Of a stretch of DNA of 64,000 nucleotides, positions 8,915 through 18,870 are shown in pieces. The DNA is taken from the NCBI GenBank assembly GCA_022494885.1, contig JAGVSM010003694.1, positions 62,001 to 126,000 on the forward strand, written 5' to 3'. The notes beneath the pieces were generated by a model. It was not told the DNA's origin. It did no database searches and saw nothing but the letters and a program-made list of their open reading frames with translations. Made by a program: the position numbers and the translations under genes. Position 1 is the stretch's first letter; every line of letters starts with the position of its first letter. Source of the DNA: Micrasema longulum. Lineage: Eukaryota > Arthropoda > Insecta > Trichoptera > Brachycentridae.

Positions 8915-9880
8915 ATGTAGTATTTATTAATTTATTAATTCAAAATTACACTAATTTCAATATAAGTGAACTTATTAAGCCTTTTTAGGCTATACACGTG
9001 TCAAGCCATAATAGATAACAATAAAAAATACATAGAGAAAATTGATTCGATTCAAATATAATGCAAAATTTGCAATATATTAAAAATCCAGAAAAAAAAG
9101 TTTTAAAAAAATAACAAAATTCCAAAGAATACAATTTTAAAAAGATGAGCAGAAATAAATATTCATATGTAAATTATAAATTAAACAAATTGAGTTTCAT
9201 ACATAATCAAATATACAAAAAAACAGTATCATTGAAATCAACAAAATAAAAGAACAGTAGTAAAATACAGTAGTATTGAATAAAATAAAATAGTATCATT
9301 GAAATCAATTGAAAAATTATATATATATAAAAACATAATTGAAATGATAATTGAGATATAGTACTCACTATACACTATTGTAAGAAATAGGAGTAATAAA
9401 TAATATGCCAAAAAAGATTGAGTGCTAAATTTAATAATACAAAAATACATATTGAAAAAAACAGAAAAATACATAGTGAAAAAAATATAAATATATAAAA
9501 AGCAAATAAAAGTAAAAGTATGGAAGGAAAGCAGATTTGTCAATTTTTGCTAATCTCGAACTTTAAAAAAATTGACAACCTCGTCCCTATCGATGTGCAG
9601 CAACCAATTGCAAGCATTTTTCTCAAATACATTGGCACTTGTGGAGTTCTTTTTGGCTGCAGGAAGTTTATAAAAAAAAATTGGAGCCAGAAAGGTAGTT
9701 TCTTTGAGCCAGCTTTGAGTGAGTGGTAGGGCCAAGGTAATTAATCCTTCCCGCTGATTGCTATAGTCAATGATAGTATTTGTCACGTATTTGTATGAAA
9801 GTAAGTGTTCGGGTGTGTATAAGCGTGTGCATCATTAAAAAGCAAGTGGGAGCTTATCTCATCCAGATAGAATGAGTCGT
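8915..9880 (-). pseudogene. LINE 3' end: C-terminal codons and long A/T-rich 3' UTR, minus strand
   Basis: Read on the minus strand, coding similarity runs from about 9880 to a stop at 9550. It includes a terminal stretch LAPIFFYKLPAAKKN...VFEKNACNWLLHI resembling the 'FYN-LP...FK..L..WL' end common to Jockey/CR1-like ORF2 proteins. A ~600-bp A/T-rich 3' UTR follows, containing GATTTCAATGATACTATT and a CTTGACACGTGTATAGCC segment near 8995, then a T/A-rich tail at 8915-8950. A second copy of this UTR lies in the plus orientation at 12365-12870, and the coding segment near 9780-9880 recurs at 27365-27475. The polymerase domain is missing. Family identity is inferred from the shared 3' end and the short C-terminal match. 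Confidence 0.55.
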
Positions 9881-10259
9881 CGTTTATTTTTAAATATATT
9901 AAGGGGCATGTTTAATATTTCAATAAATAAATAAAAAGAAACATAATTTGAACAAGAACGATAGAAGAAAGCGTATTGTGCATAGTTAGTGCTACAGAAC
10001 GGCAGATGGAATAAATATTTATTTCGTGTCACGCTAAAGGTGATAATCAAATTAATTTTCGAGCGATGGTTTGAAGAGTCTATATAAATAGCATATTTCA
10101 GATAAAGTGTGCTTATTGTGGTAATAGTAATTAGTGTGCTGACGAGGAGACCGATTCTTTATTATTTACATACATTTATTATTTTACTGTCAATCTGTGT
10201 TATTAAGGTTAAATTAAATTTTGTGTTTATGGCTATGACTTCAAAAGTCTCGGCAATCC
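9881..10259. other. No gene seen
   Basis: A/T-rich sequence between the LINE relic and a GC-richer island. The overlapping 78- and 77-codon frames at 10109-10395 are on opposite strands and have no recognisable domain. Confidence 0.4.
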
Positions 10260-10445
10260 TGTTCGTAATATCGCGAATTGAAGTTGGTTTCATGTCCTTT
10301 ATCTGTAACTGGCAGAGACAATCAGCATCCTGCTCTCTGCTCTGACTACCCTGACCGAGAGTTTGAGATAAGCGCACCCCGCGGCGAATAATCAAACTAA
10401 CAAACTACTTCATTACTCCAACACGGACTCGCAATAAACTAATGG
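10260..10445. other. GC-richer unique island
   Basis: Contains GCATCCTGCTCTCTGCTCTG, CCCTGACCGAGAG and GCGCACCCCGCGGCG. Unlike its flanks it is not low-complexity and no second copy was noticed. Function is unknown. Confidence 0.3.
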
Positions 10446-10655
10446 AGTCAAAGGACTTCTTTGCAGCGAAAGGAAATTAGTTTTGAGCTTTGTTTCAACA
10501 AGGATTTTCATTGACCCCCTGCATCTCAAATTACTAAAAATAACAGAATCTACGTTTTAAAACGTTTCTTATTTATTTATATTGACACCAATGTATCTGT
10601 GCCGTAAATCGTTATATAACAGAAGAGTAATCATTTAGCCATTTTATAACCTTAT

Positions 10656-10679
10656 AATATATATATATATATATATAAA
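10656..10679 (+). repeat. (AT)n microsatellite
   Basis: About 11 consecutive AT units. Confidence 0.85.
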
Positions 10680-10714
10680 TTAATAAATAATACATACATA
10701 AATGCTATACTTGT

Positions 10715-11340
10715 TATTCCTTCTTTATTTTTTCTTTTTTCTCTGCTGCCATTGGCATGTTTTTATACTTTTAAACTACTTTTAATTACTTATATTATAT
10801 ATGTTAATAAAATCAATAAATTGCTGCTCTTACTATAATGTGTCATTAATTTTGAAGATGTTTTTTAAATTGACCTAAATTTAAGTTTACTGTCTTATAT
10901 TTCACTTAAAGAATCTTCTCATTATTTCTTTGAATCCCTTAAAATAAATATGTGTTTATGTTTTTCCTTTTTAAAAAAAATGTTATTACTATTTTATTTA
11001 ATTTTTACATCTGAGCATGTTTTTCATTCTTTATTTCCATTCTTAATTACTCTTACAAATTTTCTTCATTTTTAATATTATTTCCATTTGTAAATACTCA
11101 CTACAAACTACAAACCTTAAATTATATTTTTTTCACTTAAATTTTAATTTTTAAACAACTTTCATTTATGTTTTCTTTTTCCTTCTCTTTTTTTATACTT
11201 TCATAATTAACCTTACATTTAATTGCTTTTTAATATGGAAACTTCACTGGTCCATTGGAATTAAGTCCAATTGTGTAAAATATTAAACTTTGTAACTGTA
11301 CTGTATGTTTCCTGAATAAAAGAAAATAAAAAAATAAAAT
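10715..11340 (+). repeat. LINE-like 3' UTR repeat, copy 1
   Basis: It aligns over ~550-600 bp with 34395-34930 in the same orientation. Shared blocks are TTTTTTCTCTGCTGCCATTG, ACATCTGAGCATGTTTTTCA, ATGGAAACTTCACTGG and TTGTAACTGTACTGTATGTT. Both end in CCT(G/A)AATAA followed by A-rich (AAATAAAA) tails. The shared 3' terminus with an A-rich tail indicates a retrotransposon 3' end. No coding part is attached to either copy. Confidence 0.65.
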
Positions 11341-11639
11341 AAAAAATACAAATATATATATACATATCATACAAATCTAAAACTGAGATATTCGCGAAAA
11401 ACTTTGAAAAAAAGTATTGAGATTTCTAATTATGCTTCACCAACTCAATAATGGAGAATGCTTAGTTTGCAGTGTCAAGTAGTACAACTGAAATCTGTTT
11501 TTGCAAGATTTAGAGATGGTTTTGAATTACTCAATTATTTATGCAAGTGGGTTTTTATGTATGGTTTATTTTGGCATCAATAACTATTTTTTTTGTTTTT
11601 GGTAGAGATTTCATAATACCTTGAATTATCGTCTGGTTT
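11341..11639. other. No gene seen
   Basis: A/T-rich sequence, no supported feature. Confidence 0.4.
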
Positions 11640-11785
11640 TTCGTCTTAACAAATATTAATAAGAAACAATACAACACATATACGTGTGTTCAAAATAGTA
11701 AAATAAACCAGTTTTTTCATTGAGATCGACCCTCTAAAAAATAGTGGCTAGAAGAATACAAAATCTGACATTGGCCCTTATAAAT
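11640..11785 (+). repeat. Dispersed repeat X, copy 1
   Basis: Same-strand match to 20850-20997: AACAAATATTAATAAGAAAC, ATCGACCCTCTAAAAAATAG, AAATCTGACATTGGCCCT. About 140 bp is shared. Nature unknown. Confidence 0.6.
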
Positions 11786-12014
11786 CCAAGTCAAAGGTAT
11801 ATCGGACTTTCATTCTACTCATAAAAAGTAATCATTTTAACACTAATGTCTGCGATATCCACAAATTATCATATAACTGGTATATTTAATTTTCAATAAT
11901 GTTTTGAGTTAGCCCAATTTTTTTTAAACAATGGGGGGTTTCGGAGTTTAAACCCCTAGGGAGCTGTTAATATCGATATTTTATTGTAACAGATATGAAG
12001 AACGTTTTAGATGA

Positions 12015-12345
12015 GAGAGTGGCCACTTAAACCAGCCAATGGCAGGTCATAAGAATTATAAACTCATTGATTTCTACTCGTATATTCCCTTCCCTAAAGC
12101 GCTCTTTGTCTTTGTTGTAATCTGTTAATATTAACAGCTTCCTATGAGGTTGAATCCAGTCATTGTCTACAAAAAACTTGACAAACTTAAAACATTGTTG
12201 ATAAATCCATTTGGGCCAAGAAGTATAAAAATTGAAAAATATTTTCAGGCGTTGGCTAGTACAAAGGTGAAATAATACAACCAGATTAATCTTACCCGCA
12301 TCAATATAGGTTTCGGCTCTTTAACTTTACAAGCATCATCAGATG
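12015..12345 (+). repeat. D-family unit with hammerhead-bearing end
   Basis: The core begins GGCCACTTAAACCAGCCAAT, followed by CTTTGTTGTAATCTGTTAAT, GTTGAATCCAGTCATTGTC and a GGCGTTGGCTAGTA segment. It then continues into a minus-strand hammerhead core at 12309-12342. It links the D repeat to the ribozyme-bearing pseudo-LTR type. Confidence 0.6.
12309..12342 (-). ncRNA. Hammerhead-like motif in D family
   Basis: Minus strand: CUGAUGA (12336-12342) is perfect, then an extra U, GCUU...GAGC(C) as stem II with a long loop, then GAAAC (GAAA 12311-12314). Stem III is not palindromic here (CCUAUAUUG). This is the best-preserved core in family D; the other copies read CUGUUGA. Confidence 0.5.
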
Positions 12346-12364
12346 AAAGAATTAAAGGAATATT

Positions 12365-12870
12365 AGCAAAAATTTACTAATCTGCTTTCCTTACATACTT
12401 TTATTTGCTTTTTATGTCTTGATATTTTTATGTTTTTTCATTATGTGTTTTTGTGTTATTTAATTTATTACTCACTGTTATTTGGCGTATTATTTATTAT
12501 TCTCATTTTGGACTATAGTATAGAGTTAGTTTCTAGAAACCATATCTCAATTATCATTTAAATTATGTTTTTATAAATATTTTTTCTATTGATTTCAATG
12601 ATACTATTATTTTGTTTATTTGATTTTGTATAAATTTAAATGTGTATAATGTATATTGTAATATTAATATCTGATTATTTTATTTACACTGTCTTCTTTG
12701 AAATTATATTATTAATTATTTATTCCTATTTTTTCTGGATTGTCATTCTTTTGCATCACATGCCATAATAATATAATCTGATTAGTTTTACTTGACACGG
12801 GTACAGCCAAAAAAGCCTTAATTATTTCATTAATATTTGAACGAGAAAAATTTTTAATGAATAAATAAAA
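12365..12870 (+). repeat. LINE 3' UTR, inverted partner of 8915-9545
   Basis: It shares in order AATCTGCTTTCCTTACATAC, ATCTCAATTATCATTTAAAT, TTGATTTCAATGATACTATT, a CTTGACACGGGTACAGCC segment and an AATGAATAAATAAAATACA tail with the minus strand of 8915-9545. No coding portion remains. Confidence 0.65.
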
Positions 12871-12904
12871 TACAGATGTTCGAATATGAGCAGAATGCTG
12901 ATTG

Positions 12905-13050
12905 TTACATTGTGTAATTTGACCACTTAAACCAACTAATGACAGATCATAAGCCTTGTAGATGCTTAGGTTCCTAAATTCCCTTCTTAAAAACTTTATT
13001 TATCTCTCGTATAATATTTTAATATTTGCTTTTAAAATTTTAAACCGAAG
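12905..13050 (+). repeat. D-family unit
   Basis: GACCACTTAAACCAACTAAT, GACAGATCATAAGCCTTGTA and AGATGCTTAGGTTCCTAAAT match the D core. It follows TGTGTAATTTGACC, the same preceding block as in the other copies. Confidence 0.6.
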
Positions 13051-13239
13051 AGGTAAATAAATCGTTTGCATACACATACCTACAAAAAGATTTGTAGAAA
13101 ACACCAAATAGATTATTTGAAAAAATAATGTTGAAATTTGTCAATGAAACGTTGGCATTTTTACTGAGGTATTTTTAAATCCTCGAAGTCCACCATTTAA
13201 AATATTTCGCCAACTTTGTTTTAAAAAAGTATGCCACAT

Positions 13240-13700
13240 TTTAGTTCTGCAGTCAACAGTTGTTGGCGCCGCCCCTAAAAGCTAACTTCACAGTAAAAAG
13301 TCCAAAACGAAATTCGTGATAACTTTCGACATTCGCTCTTTTGCCTTTTTTGGTGGGGACACCGCAACTCGATTTGGCGATTTCCCGCTATATACCGGAC
13401 ACAGGACACTCGACACTTAGAGAGGGTGTATTCTCTGTACTCTGTACTCTGTACTCTATTCTCTATTTATACTCCTCGCTCCCCATCCGGCTTAACTATT
13501 TTAAGTCGGAGTTTAAGACTTCCGATAATAGTTTACAATGTCATCAGATATACTACAACATCTCGTGCAAAGCTTTTACTGAGAGGCTTGGTTTACTCTA
13601 ATATGCTTTGTTTTTTACCGCACAAGAATTCAATTTCAAAGTCACATTTCAGAGTGCTTTTAGGTATAGATATTTGGTCTCTTTATAAAGCAAACTAAAT
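13240..13700. other. GC-richer unique segment with a short tandem repeat
   Basis: Contains TTGTTGGCGCCGCCCCTAAAA, ATTTCCCGCTATATACCGGA and a tandem TCTGTAC-type repeat at 13432-13465. Overlapping frames of 86 and 90 codons begin inside the tandem repeat and show no known domain, so coding is unsupported. Confidence 0.35.
13432..13465 (+). repeat. Tandem (CTGTACT)n short repeat
   Basis: Three to four imperfect copies of CTCTGTA / CTGTACT in a pyrimidine-rich run. Confidence 0.7.
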
Positions 13701-14787
13701 CATGTAAATTTATCATTTTTTTTACATTTTCTGTAACACGTTTTTTTTTAAACTGGCATGTTACATTTACACTGAGAACGCATTAAAAATATACGTGAAT
13801 ATCTTTTAGCTCAATTAATTCTTTCAGTTTTATCACTTAACTACAAAAAAATAACTAAAAATTTATGTTTGGAACTTTACATAATGAACATTTGGTAGTA
13901 AACTTTTGTACTACATGTTTTTTTAATAAGTTTCATCAATTGATAAATGCATTTATTGTACCTATTTTTACAAGCAATATAAATACAAGAACATAAGTTG
14001 GATCAATTTTTTTTTGTTTTGAAGAAATATGAATTTAGTTGAACGAAATAAAGTCATGTATAATATTTTATGCTTTTTTGGCTGTAAATTTGAAACTCTT
14101 TATATAAAGTTTATATTTGAAGCACTAACTTTGAAGAAGAAGCTTGTTTGCTTTGAAACCGGTTTGTGGATAAAAAAAAAAGTGGTTAAACACAAAGTTG
14201 ATTTATTTATTTTATTGAAATTCTTACTTCGAGGCACCGTTTTAACAGGTTAACTGCTAGTACCTCTTTTCGTTTTATTTTAATTGCAAATTTATAAAAT
14301 TAAAATTAAAATTATTGTTTTTTTTTTAAGTGCCTTTGTGGTATTATATTAAGAAAATGGCGCTGTATAAGTTATTCTTAATAATAATAACGCAGCTGAT
14401 TTGCGGATTTGGAGTCGGGAAGCAATTTTTTAAACATATACCAGCTCCGCCTATTGGCGGAGTTTTTCCCCAAATATTTATACACATTATTATGCATTTA
14501 TTATTTAATCTCTTAGCCAATACGATAGTCAAACATAATCGATTTTTTTAAGATTGAAATATTTTAGGCTGGCACTGAACGTGTTACATGTTTAAAATTT
14601 TATGCTGCTTTGTTTTAGTTAGTAATTAGTAATAGTTAAAGTGTTAATACGTCTTCAGTTAAAGTAGTAAATTCGTAATATGCTGTCCCTAAATAACTTT
14701 TTCGGCCAAAAGCCTTTGATATAAAATAAAAGATTCCAAATCTTGAAGGACGTGGGGTTTAATAAGTTTTTAACAAAAAAAAAATAT
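13701..14787. other. AT-rich, no gene seen
   Basis: Frames at 14029-14253 and 14330-14551 (about 73 codons each) lack recognisable domains. A small perfect hairpin CTCCGCC-TATT-GGCGGAG lies at 14445-14462. Confidence 0.4.
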
Positions 14788-15150
14788 TAACAAATTACAA
14801 CAGGGATAAAGAACATTTTAGAGAAAGGAATATGTAAGTCTAAGCATTTACAGGGCTAATGTCTTGTCATTGGCTGTATTATTCAATCAGATGAATCTCT
14901 TCACAACATTAATGGTTTCAGCTCTTTAACTTCAGTAAAATCAACAGATGAAAAAATTGAAGAAATACTAATGTTTTAACATAGGCGAAATTGCAAATGT
15001 GATACAGTGTGTAAAGTCACCACTTAAACAAGCCAATGATAGGTCATAAGCCCTGTAAATTCCTAGACTTACATATCCGCTTCTCTTAAATGTTCTCTAT
15101 CGCTGTTGTAATTTATTAATTTTAATGACTACCTAGGGGGTGAAATCATT
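14788..15150. repeat. D-family inverted pair
   Basis: The left arm 14795-14880 (ACAAATTACAACAGGGATAA ... GTCTTGTCATTGGCTG) and right arm 15015-15125 (CCACTTAAACAAGCCAATGA ... CGCTGTTGTAATTTATTAA) are reverse complements. Between them lies ATTAATGGTTTCAGCTCTTT with AAAATCAACAGATG, a minus-strand degenerate hammerhead (CUGUUGA ... GCUGAAACC). The layout matches 35638-36180. Confidence 0.65.
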
Positions 15151-15329
15151 TTTTTTTCAGTTTTAAAATTTTTCTGAAGTATTCACACTTATAAATATTT
15201 GTTTTTAAACACATAAAATATTTTAACAACTCTACCATCGCCTCATTATCCATATTTGTTTTAAATTACGTACATTTTATTCTCGCATGTTTTCAAGATT
15301 ATTGTAAAGTTTTGTTTGATATTTCGATT

Positions 15330-15820
15330 AACTCTTAACATCCAACCCCTGACAGATATATACGGGGGTTGAACGCGCAAACATTATAATGTACGGACAA
15401 GTAGTGCGCGTGTATACACAGCAGTTCTTGTATGATTCGGGACCAATTTAGTACGTACTATCTACCCTTAAGTAGGAATAGTTTTGCACCCATAAATTCG
15501 TTTCTCCAGGAGAGGCCGTGGGTTCGCCAGTCAGTTAGCAGCAAGAATGTTGTTCGGATGATGCATTGCTCACTTACAACTTGTTCACTTACAGTTTACA
15601 GTACAAACGTCGGGAATGGGCCCAACTTGGCGACGCAAAGTTTCGTCTGAAACCGCCGAGGAAATTATAAAGGCATGTATTTACATATATTTCAGTTGGT
15701 GACCTAAAATTTACGGACAAAAGTGAAAATCGAAATGGTGTCACGCGCCTCAGAAGCCTTTTCTTCATATTTACAACCGTCTCATTATTTAAGATTAATT
15801 TCCGACGGAACATTACATGA
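15330..15820. other. GC-richer unique island
   Basis: About 500 bp of balanced composition amid A/T-rich flanks: ACGGGGGTTGAACGCGC, TAGTGCGCGTGTATACAC, GGAGAGGCCGTGGGTTCGCC, CGGGAATGGGCCCAACTTGG. It contains a T-rich run ending TTTCAG, which resembles a 3' splice acceptor, at about 15694. Frames on both strands are short (72-74 codons) and unrecognised. It could be an untranslated exon/promoter or a conserved noncoding element. Confidence 0.3.
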
Positions 15821-16074
15821 AAATCTTTAAAACAGTTAAATTATGAAATACACTTTTGTACGTAGAAGCTTTTGTAATTTTAAAACACGTTACATATTTT
15901 TTAATCATTTTACAATACTTGTGCTTAATTGAAATATTTACGCTACCAAAATGCTGTTAAAATATATTAATAATATCTTAACCATCACTTGCACGTGCAA
16001 TTTTTTAGTTTTAATGTTAGAAGTACCATATTATGTGTATAACATGATTTGTAAAATTTGTCGGTTAGTAAATA
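15821..16074. other. No gene seen
   Basis: A/T-rich sequence. Confidence 0.4.
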
Positions 16075-16545
16075 ATAATTAATAGTTGGCCTGGCGATAG
16101 ACCTCCCTCATTCATACATCTTGTCATACATGCTCTTCGGTTGTGTCTACTTTTGATATGACCAGACTTGATATTTTGTTTATTATTTATCTGATCATGC
16201 CACGACTTTCTTGGTCGTCCACGTCCGACGTTTCTATTAATTCTAGCCATATATATGCATATAAATCTGATTTATTATTATTTCGTCATCCATTTGTTCC
16301 ACGTGACCAAACCAACTTAGTGACCCTTTCTTAGTATTATCGATTTAACCCATCTCAGGTTTGCACTCTCGCCTGATTTTGCCATTCGTAACCCTGTGGT
16401 ACATTGATTTCCCACTCATTCGTCTGAGCGACCTCATTTTGACCGCATTCACTCAGCTTTCATTATTTCTCTGCCAGCTCCATGTTTCACTTCCAAACAC
16501 GAGTGTTGGGACTAAAACCCCGCTATGCACTGCCAGTCTAGCTTT
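16075..16545 (-). pseudogene. LINE C-terminal relic (RCMN tail family), minus strand
   Basis: Minus-strand reading: GVLVPTLVFGSETWSWQ, then VKMRSLRRMSGKSMYHRVTN, IRRECKPEMG, GSLSWFGHVEQMDDE, VGRGRPRKSWHDQI and IKSRHNRRACMTRCMNE. This is the same order as at 39005-39425 and 56930-57510. Stops after NNES and EMG, and scrambled sequence around QIYMHIYG, show decay. It is the post-polymerase C-terminal region, with catalytic motifs absent. The open frames on the plus strand (16143-16334, 16361-16630) are its shadows. Confidence 0.75.
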
Positions 16546-16717
16546 GAATTACATATTTTTATTAGTAATTAATGAAACTGAATTGGATCAAAATTTATCA
16601 CTTTTATTTTTAAAAAAAAAATATATTTAAAAAAAAAAAAAATTGTATGCTTCACTCACATGAAGCGTTATTTTATATTAACGAAGCTTGTACTCATCGT
16701 TAAAATTATATTTTTGC
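16546..16717. other. No gene; poly(A) runs
   Basis: Two A-runs around 16611-16642 (A10, then A14) in otherwise A/T-rich sequence. Confidence 0.5.
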
Positions 16718-17074
16718 TCACCTTTTCAAGACTACATAAACCTTGTTTGTAACAAAATTAGCTCTATTGAAAGTTATACTTTTTTTTAATATTTGTATAT
16801 ATGCTTGTACATTGTATATTCTATCATCAGTGATACTGCAATACCGCGTAACCCGTTTTCCGCTTCCATTTTTAATTTTTTCAGCAATTTGGAGGCGATT
16901 ATCATTATAAAACTGATATCCATCGCATTTTGTAGAGTGGATACTTAAAATCATTTTACTGTGCGTCATCTCTTCTGATCGAAATTCACTATCTTTATTG
17001 AAGTCAAATAAACATCGAAGTAAGTTAACTTCTCGGTTATAATGGCAGCGAGTTAAATAATTATTTCCAAACAA
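16718..17074 (-). CDS. Unrecognised 118-codon open frame
   Basis: The second-longest open frame in the listed set (118 codons) does not coincide with any repeat I could identify. The peptide is rich in polar residues, with stretches such as KDSEFRSEEMTHSKM, CDGYQFYNDNRLQIAEKIKN and YCSITDDRIYNVQAYIQIL. It has no signal peptide, membrane segment or known motif. The start ATG has no special context and no neighbouring exon is evident. In sequence this AT-rich, a frame of this length is still plausible by chance or as a decayed transposon or host pseudogene. I do not assign a function. Confidence 0.2.
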   Translation of the reverse strand: MFGNNYLTRCHYNREVNLLRCLFDFNKDSEFRSEEMTHSKMILSIHSTKCDGYQFYNDNRLQIAEKIKNGSGKRVTRYCSITDDRIYNVQAYIQILKKSITFNRANFVTNKVYVVLKR

Positions 17075-17439
17075 CCGGATAGATAATATTTACCATACAC
17101 GTAATATTTATTTTGGATAGGAGAGTTTAGATAAAGCTTCGGTAGTGTACTCGTATTTATCTCCCTACTTGGAATTAATTGAGCATGTAGGTGCTACCAG
17201 GAGTTAAGAGGATAGTCTTTACAAGTTCAACCTTTAGTTAAGAATATTTCAAACAAAAAATTAAGAATTTCTTAGTCTCTTAGAAAGTTTATTAGTAAGT
17301 CATAAACGATAAAAAAATGCACGCAAACATAGGTCATATCATTAATTCGTAATAATCTTAAAATTGTTTGGATAAAATATCACATTATTTTATTATTTTT
17401 TCCAATACGTACATGAATGTTAATTTTTTAAATATTTTT

Positions 17440-17720
17440 CATTTTTTTATTTTTTTGCAATATACGTAATAGGTAATACAGAGTTTTCAAAAATAAAGGA
17501 TAGTTACAATGAAATACATATTGATAGTAAACAAAAAAATAACACAAAGGCACGGCCTGTTCGTGGGTATACAACAAAATGTTAATGAATTTTTGTGTAA
17601 CATAAAAAAGAGTAAATAAAATATTTTGGACAAGATTACATGGCATTTTTTTTTGTAATTAAAAGGAAATAAAAAATACAAAGAAACATAAAAATATTCC
17701 TTATTATTAAAGGGCAACAA
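17440..17720 (-). repeat. LINE 3' UTR relic with GCCTTTGTG motif, minus strand
   Basis: The minus strand contains CCCACGAACAGGCCGTGCC followed by TTTGTG, a block also found degraded at 56750-56930 and 60255-60420 (all minus). The plus-strand 5' side is T-rich, as expected for a reversed A-rich tail. Confidence 0.45.
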
Positions 17721-17874
17721 AATATATCAAAGAAAAAATTAGTTCATATCTTTAGTTTGAATTCAGGATAGTGCGTGTTTTTTAAAAGAAGGAAAATTTT
17801 GAAAATTTGGATTCAATTAAATGTTATCAGTAAACAAAAAAAAAAAATTTTCGGCATACAAAATATGCATGTCA

Positions 17875-18115
17875 TTTATTTAATTATTAACTGTTATTTC
17901 AAGTCTTCAAGTACAAAAAATAAGGATACATGTTAGGCGAACTTTTTGCTAAGAGAAATGTCTTCCAACTAATCAAAAAACAGACTGGTCGGAAAGAGAA
18001 GTCGTATTTTTTAAAAACTAAATGTATACAAAAAATGAAAAAAACCAAACTAATTGAGAGTTTAAGCTGTTTTTTAATAGGGAAATAAAACTTGCACACA
18101 AAAACTTAATAAAAA
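17875..18115 (-). repeat. LINE 3' untranslated tail, minus strand
   Basis: Related to 5725-5990 (shared AAAAAACAGACTGGTCG-type block, GAGAG...TTTAA, AAAACTTGCACACA), with a TTTATTTAATTATT end corresponding to the reversed tail. Confidence 0.5.
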
Positions 18116-18429
18116 TACCTTATATTAATAAACTATCCGATTGTGTATTGGGGAGAGTTTTGTAATGTTAACTTCCCTCTTTAGGGAAGGTTTCATTGCC
18201 AATTATTAACTAGCGAATTGCAAATTATTTACTTAATCCACCAACAAAAACAACTACAAAATATCGCGTCTCCGTCGCGGGATATTATGATTGCAAATAT
18301 CGTGTTTTCAAGTGGTGTTCTTTAGCAAAGGGTTCTAATAGAAAACGGTATGAAATGAATGTTTATCTACCTTGAAGTGAATACGTGTCAACTAATACAG
18401 TTGAGAACTTGTTATATGCATATATCTAC

Positions 18430-18870
18430 ATAAACCCACATTTTAAACTAAACAGTAATAACATAAATGATTAAAATATGTTTTTCCACCTACTGGTTTC
18501 AAAGCTGTACACGCTTCTTTATCAAGGTATACTTAACAAATAAATTTTATTTTATCATTGTTCACTTAATATTATACCGCGTATTTATTTATTTATTTAT
18601 ATTTTTTATTCGTGCTGATAGAATACGTGCTTTTTGATGCCAACATTAGCGTGCACTTATTATAATAAAAAATCAATTAAATGTCCTAACTTGGGTAAAC
18701 AAATCTTTTAAAAAGGGGAGAGGAGGATGAGAGATGGGGGAGTCGGAATTTACAAGGTATACGGTATTCGGAGATGAGAAGAGATGGATACGTCTCGAAA
18801 CCGGTAGACATTGAAAAATTGGTACCTAAGCGGTTATTTTCAATATTAACAAACATTAAGTTAAACATGT
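18430..18870. mobile_element. Hammerhead-bearing inverted pair (PLE-type pseudo-LTR remnants)
   Basis: The left arm has a minus-strand motif (GAAACCAGUAGG, core UUGAUAA, 18491-18526). The right arm has a plus-strand motif (core GAGAUGA 18771-18777, stem II GAGA/UCUC, GAAACCGGUAGACAUUG 18797-18814). Their flanks are loosely complementary. The ~240-bp spacer contains (TATT)n and a G/A-rich run at 18709-18740. No PLE coding sequence was recognised inside. The right motif is followed by GACAUUGAAAA, exactly as at the window's right edge, so those two belong to one family. A 90-codon frame starting in the right arm is treated as chance. Confidence 0.55.
18771..18814 (+). ncRNA. Hammerhead motif, right arm (core mutated)
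   Basis: GAUGA, stem II and GAAAC-CGGUA are kept, but C3 and U4 of CUGAUGA are changed to G and A, so cleavage is unlikely. Confidence 0.45.

Noticed and set aside
13341..13698. Two overlapping 86/90-codon frames
   Set aside because: They start in or near a short tandem repeat and have no domain; unsupported.
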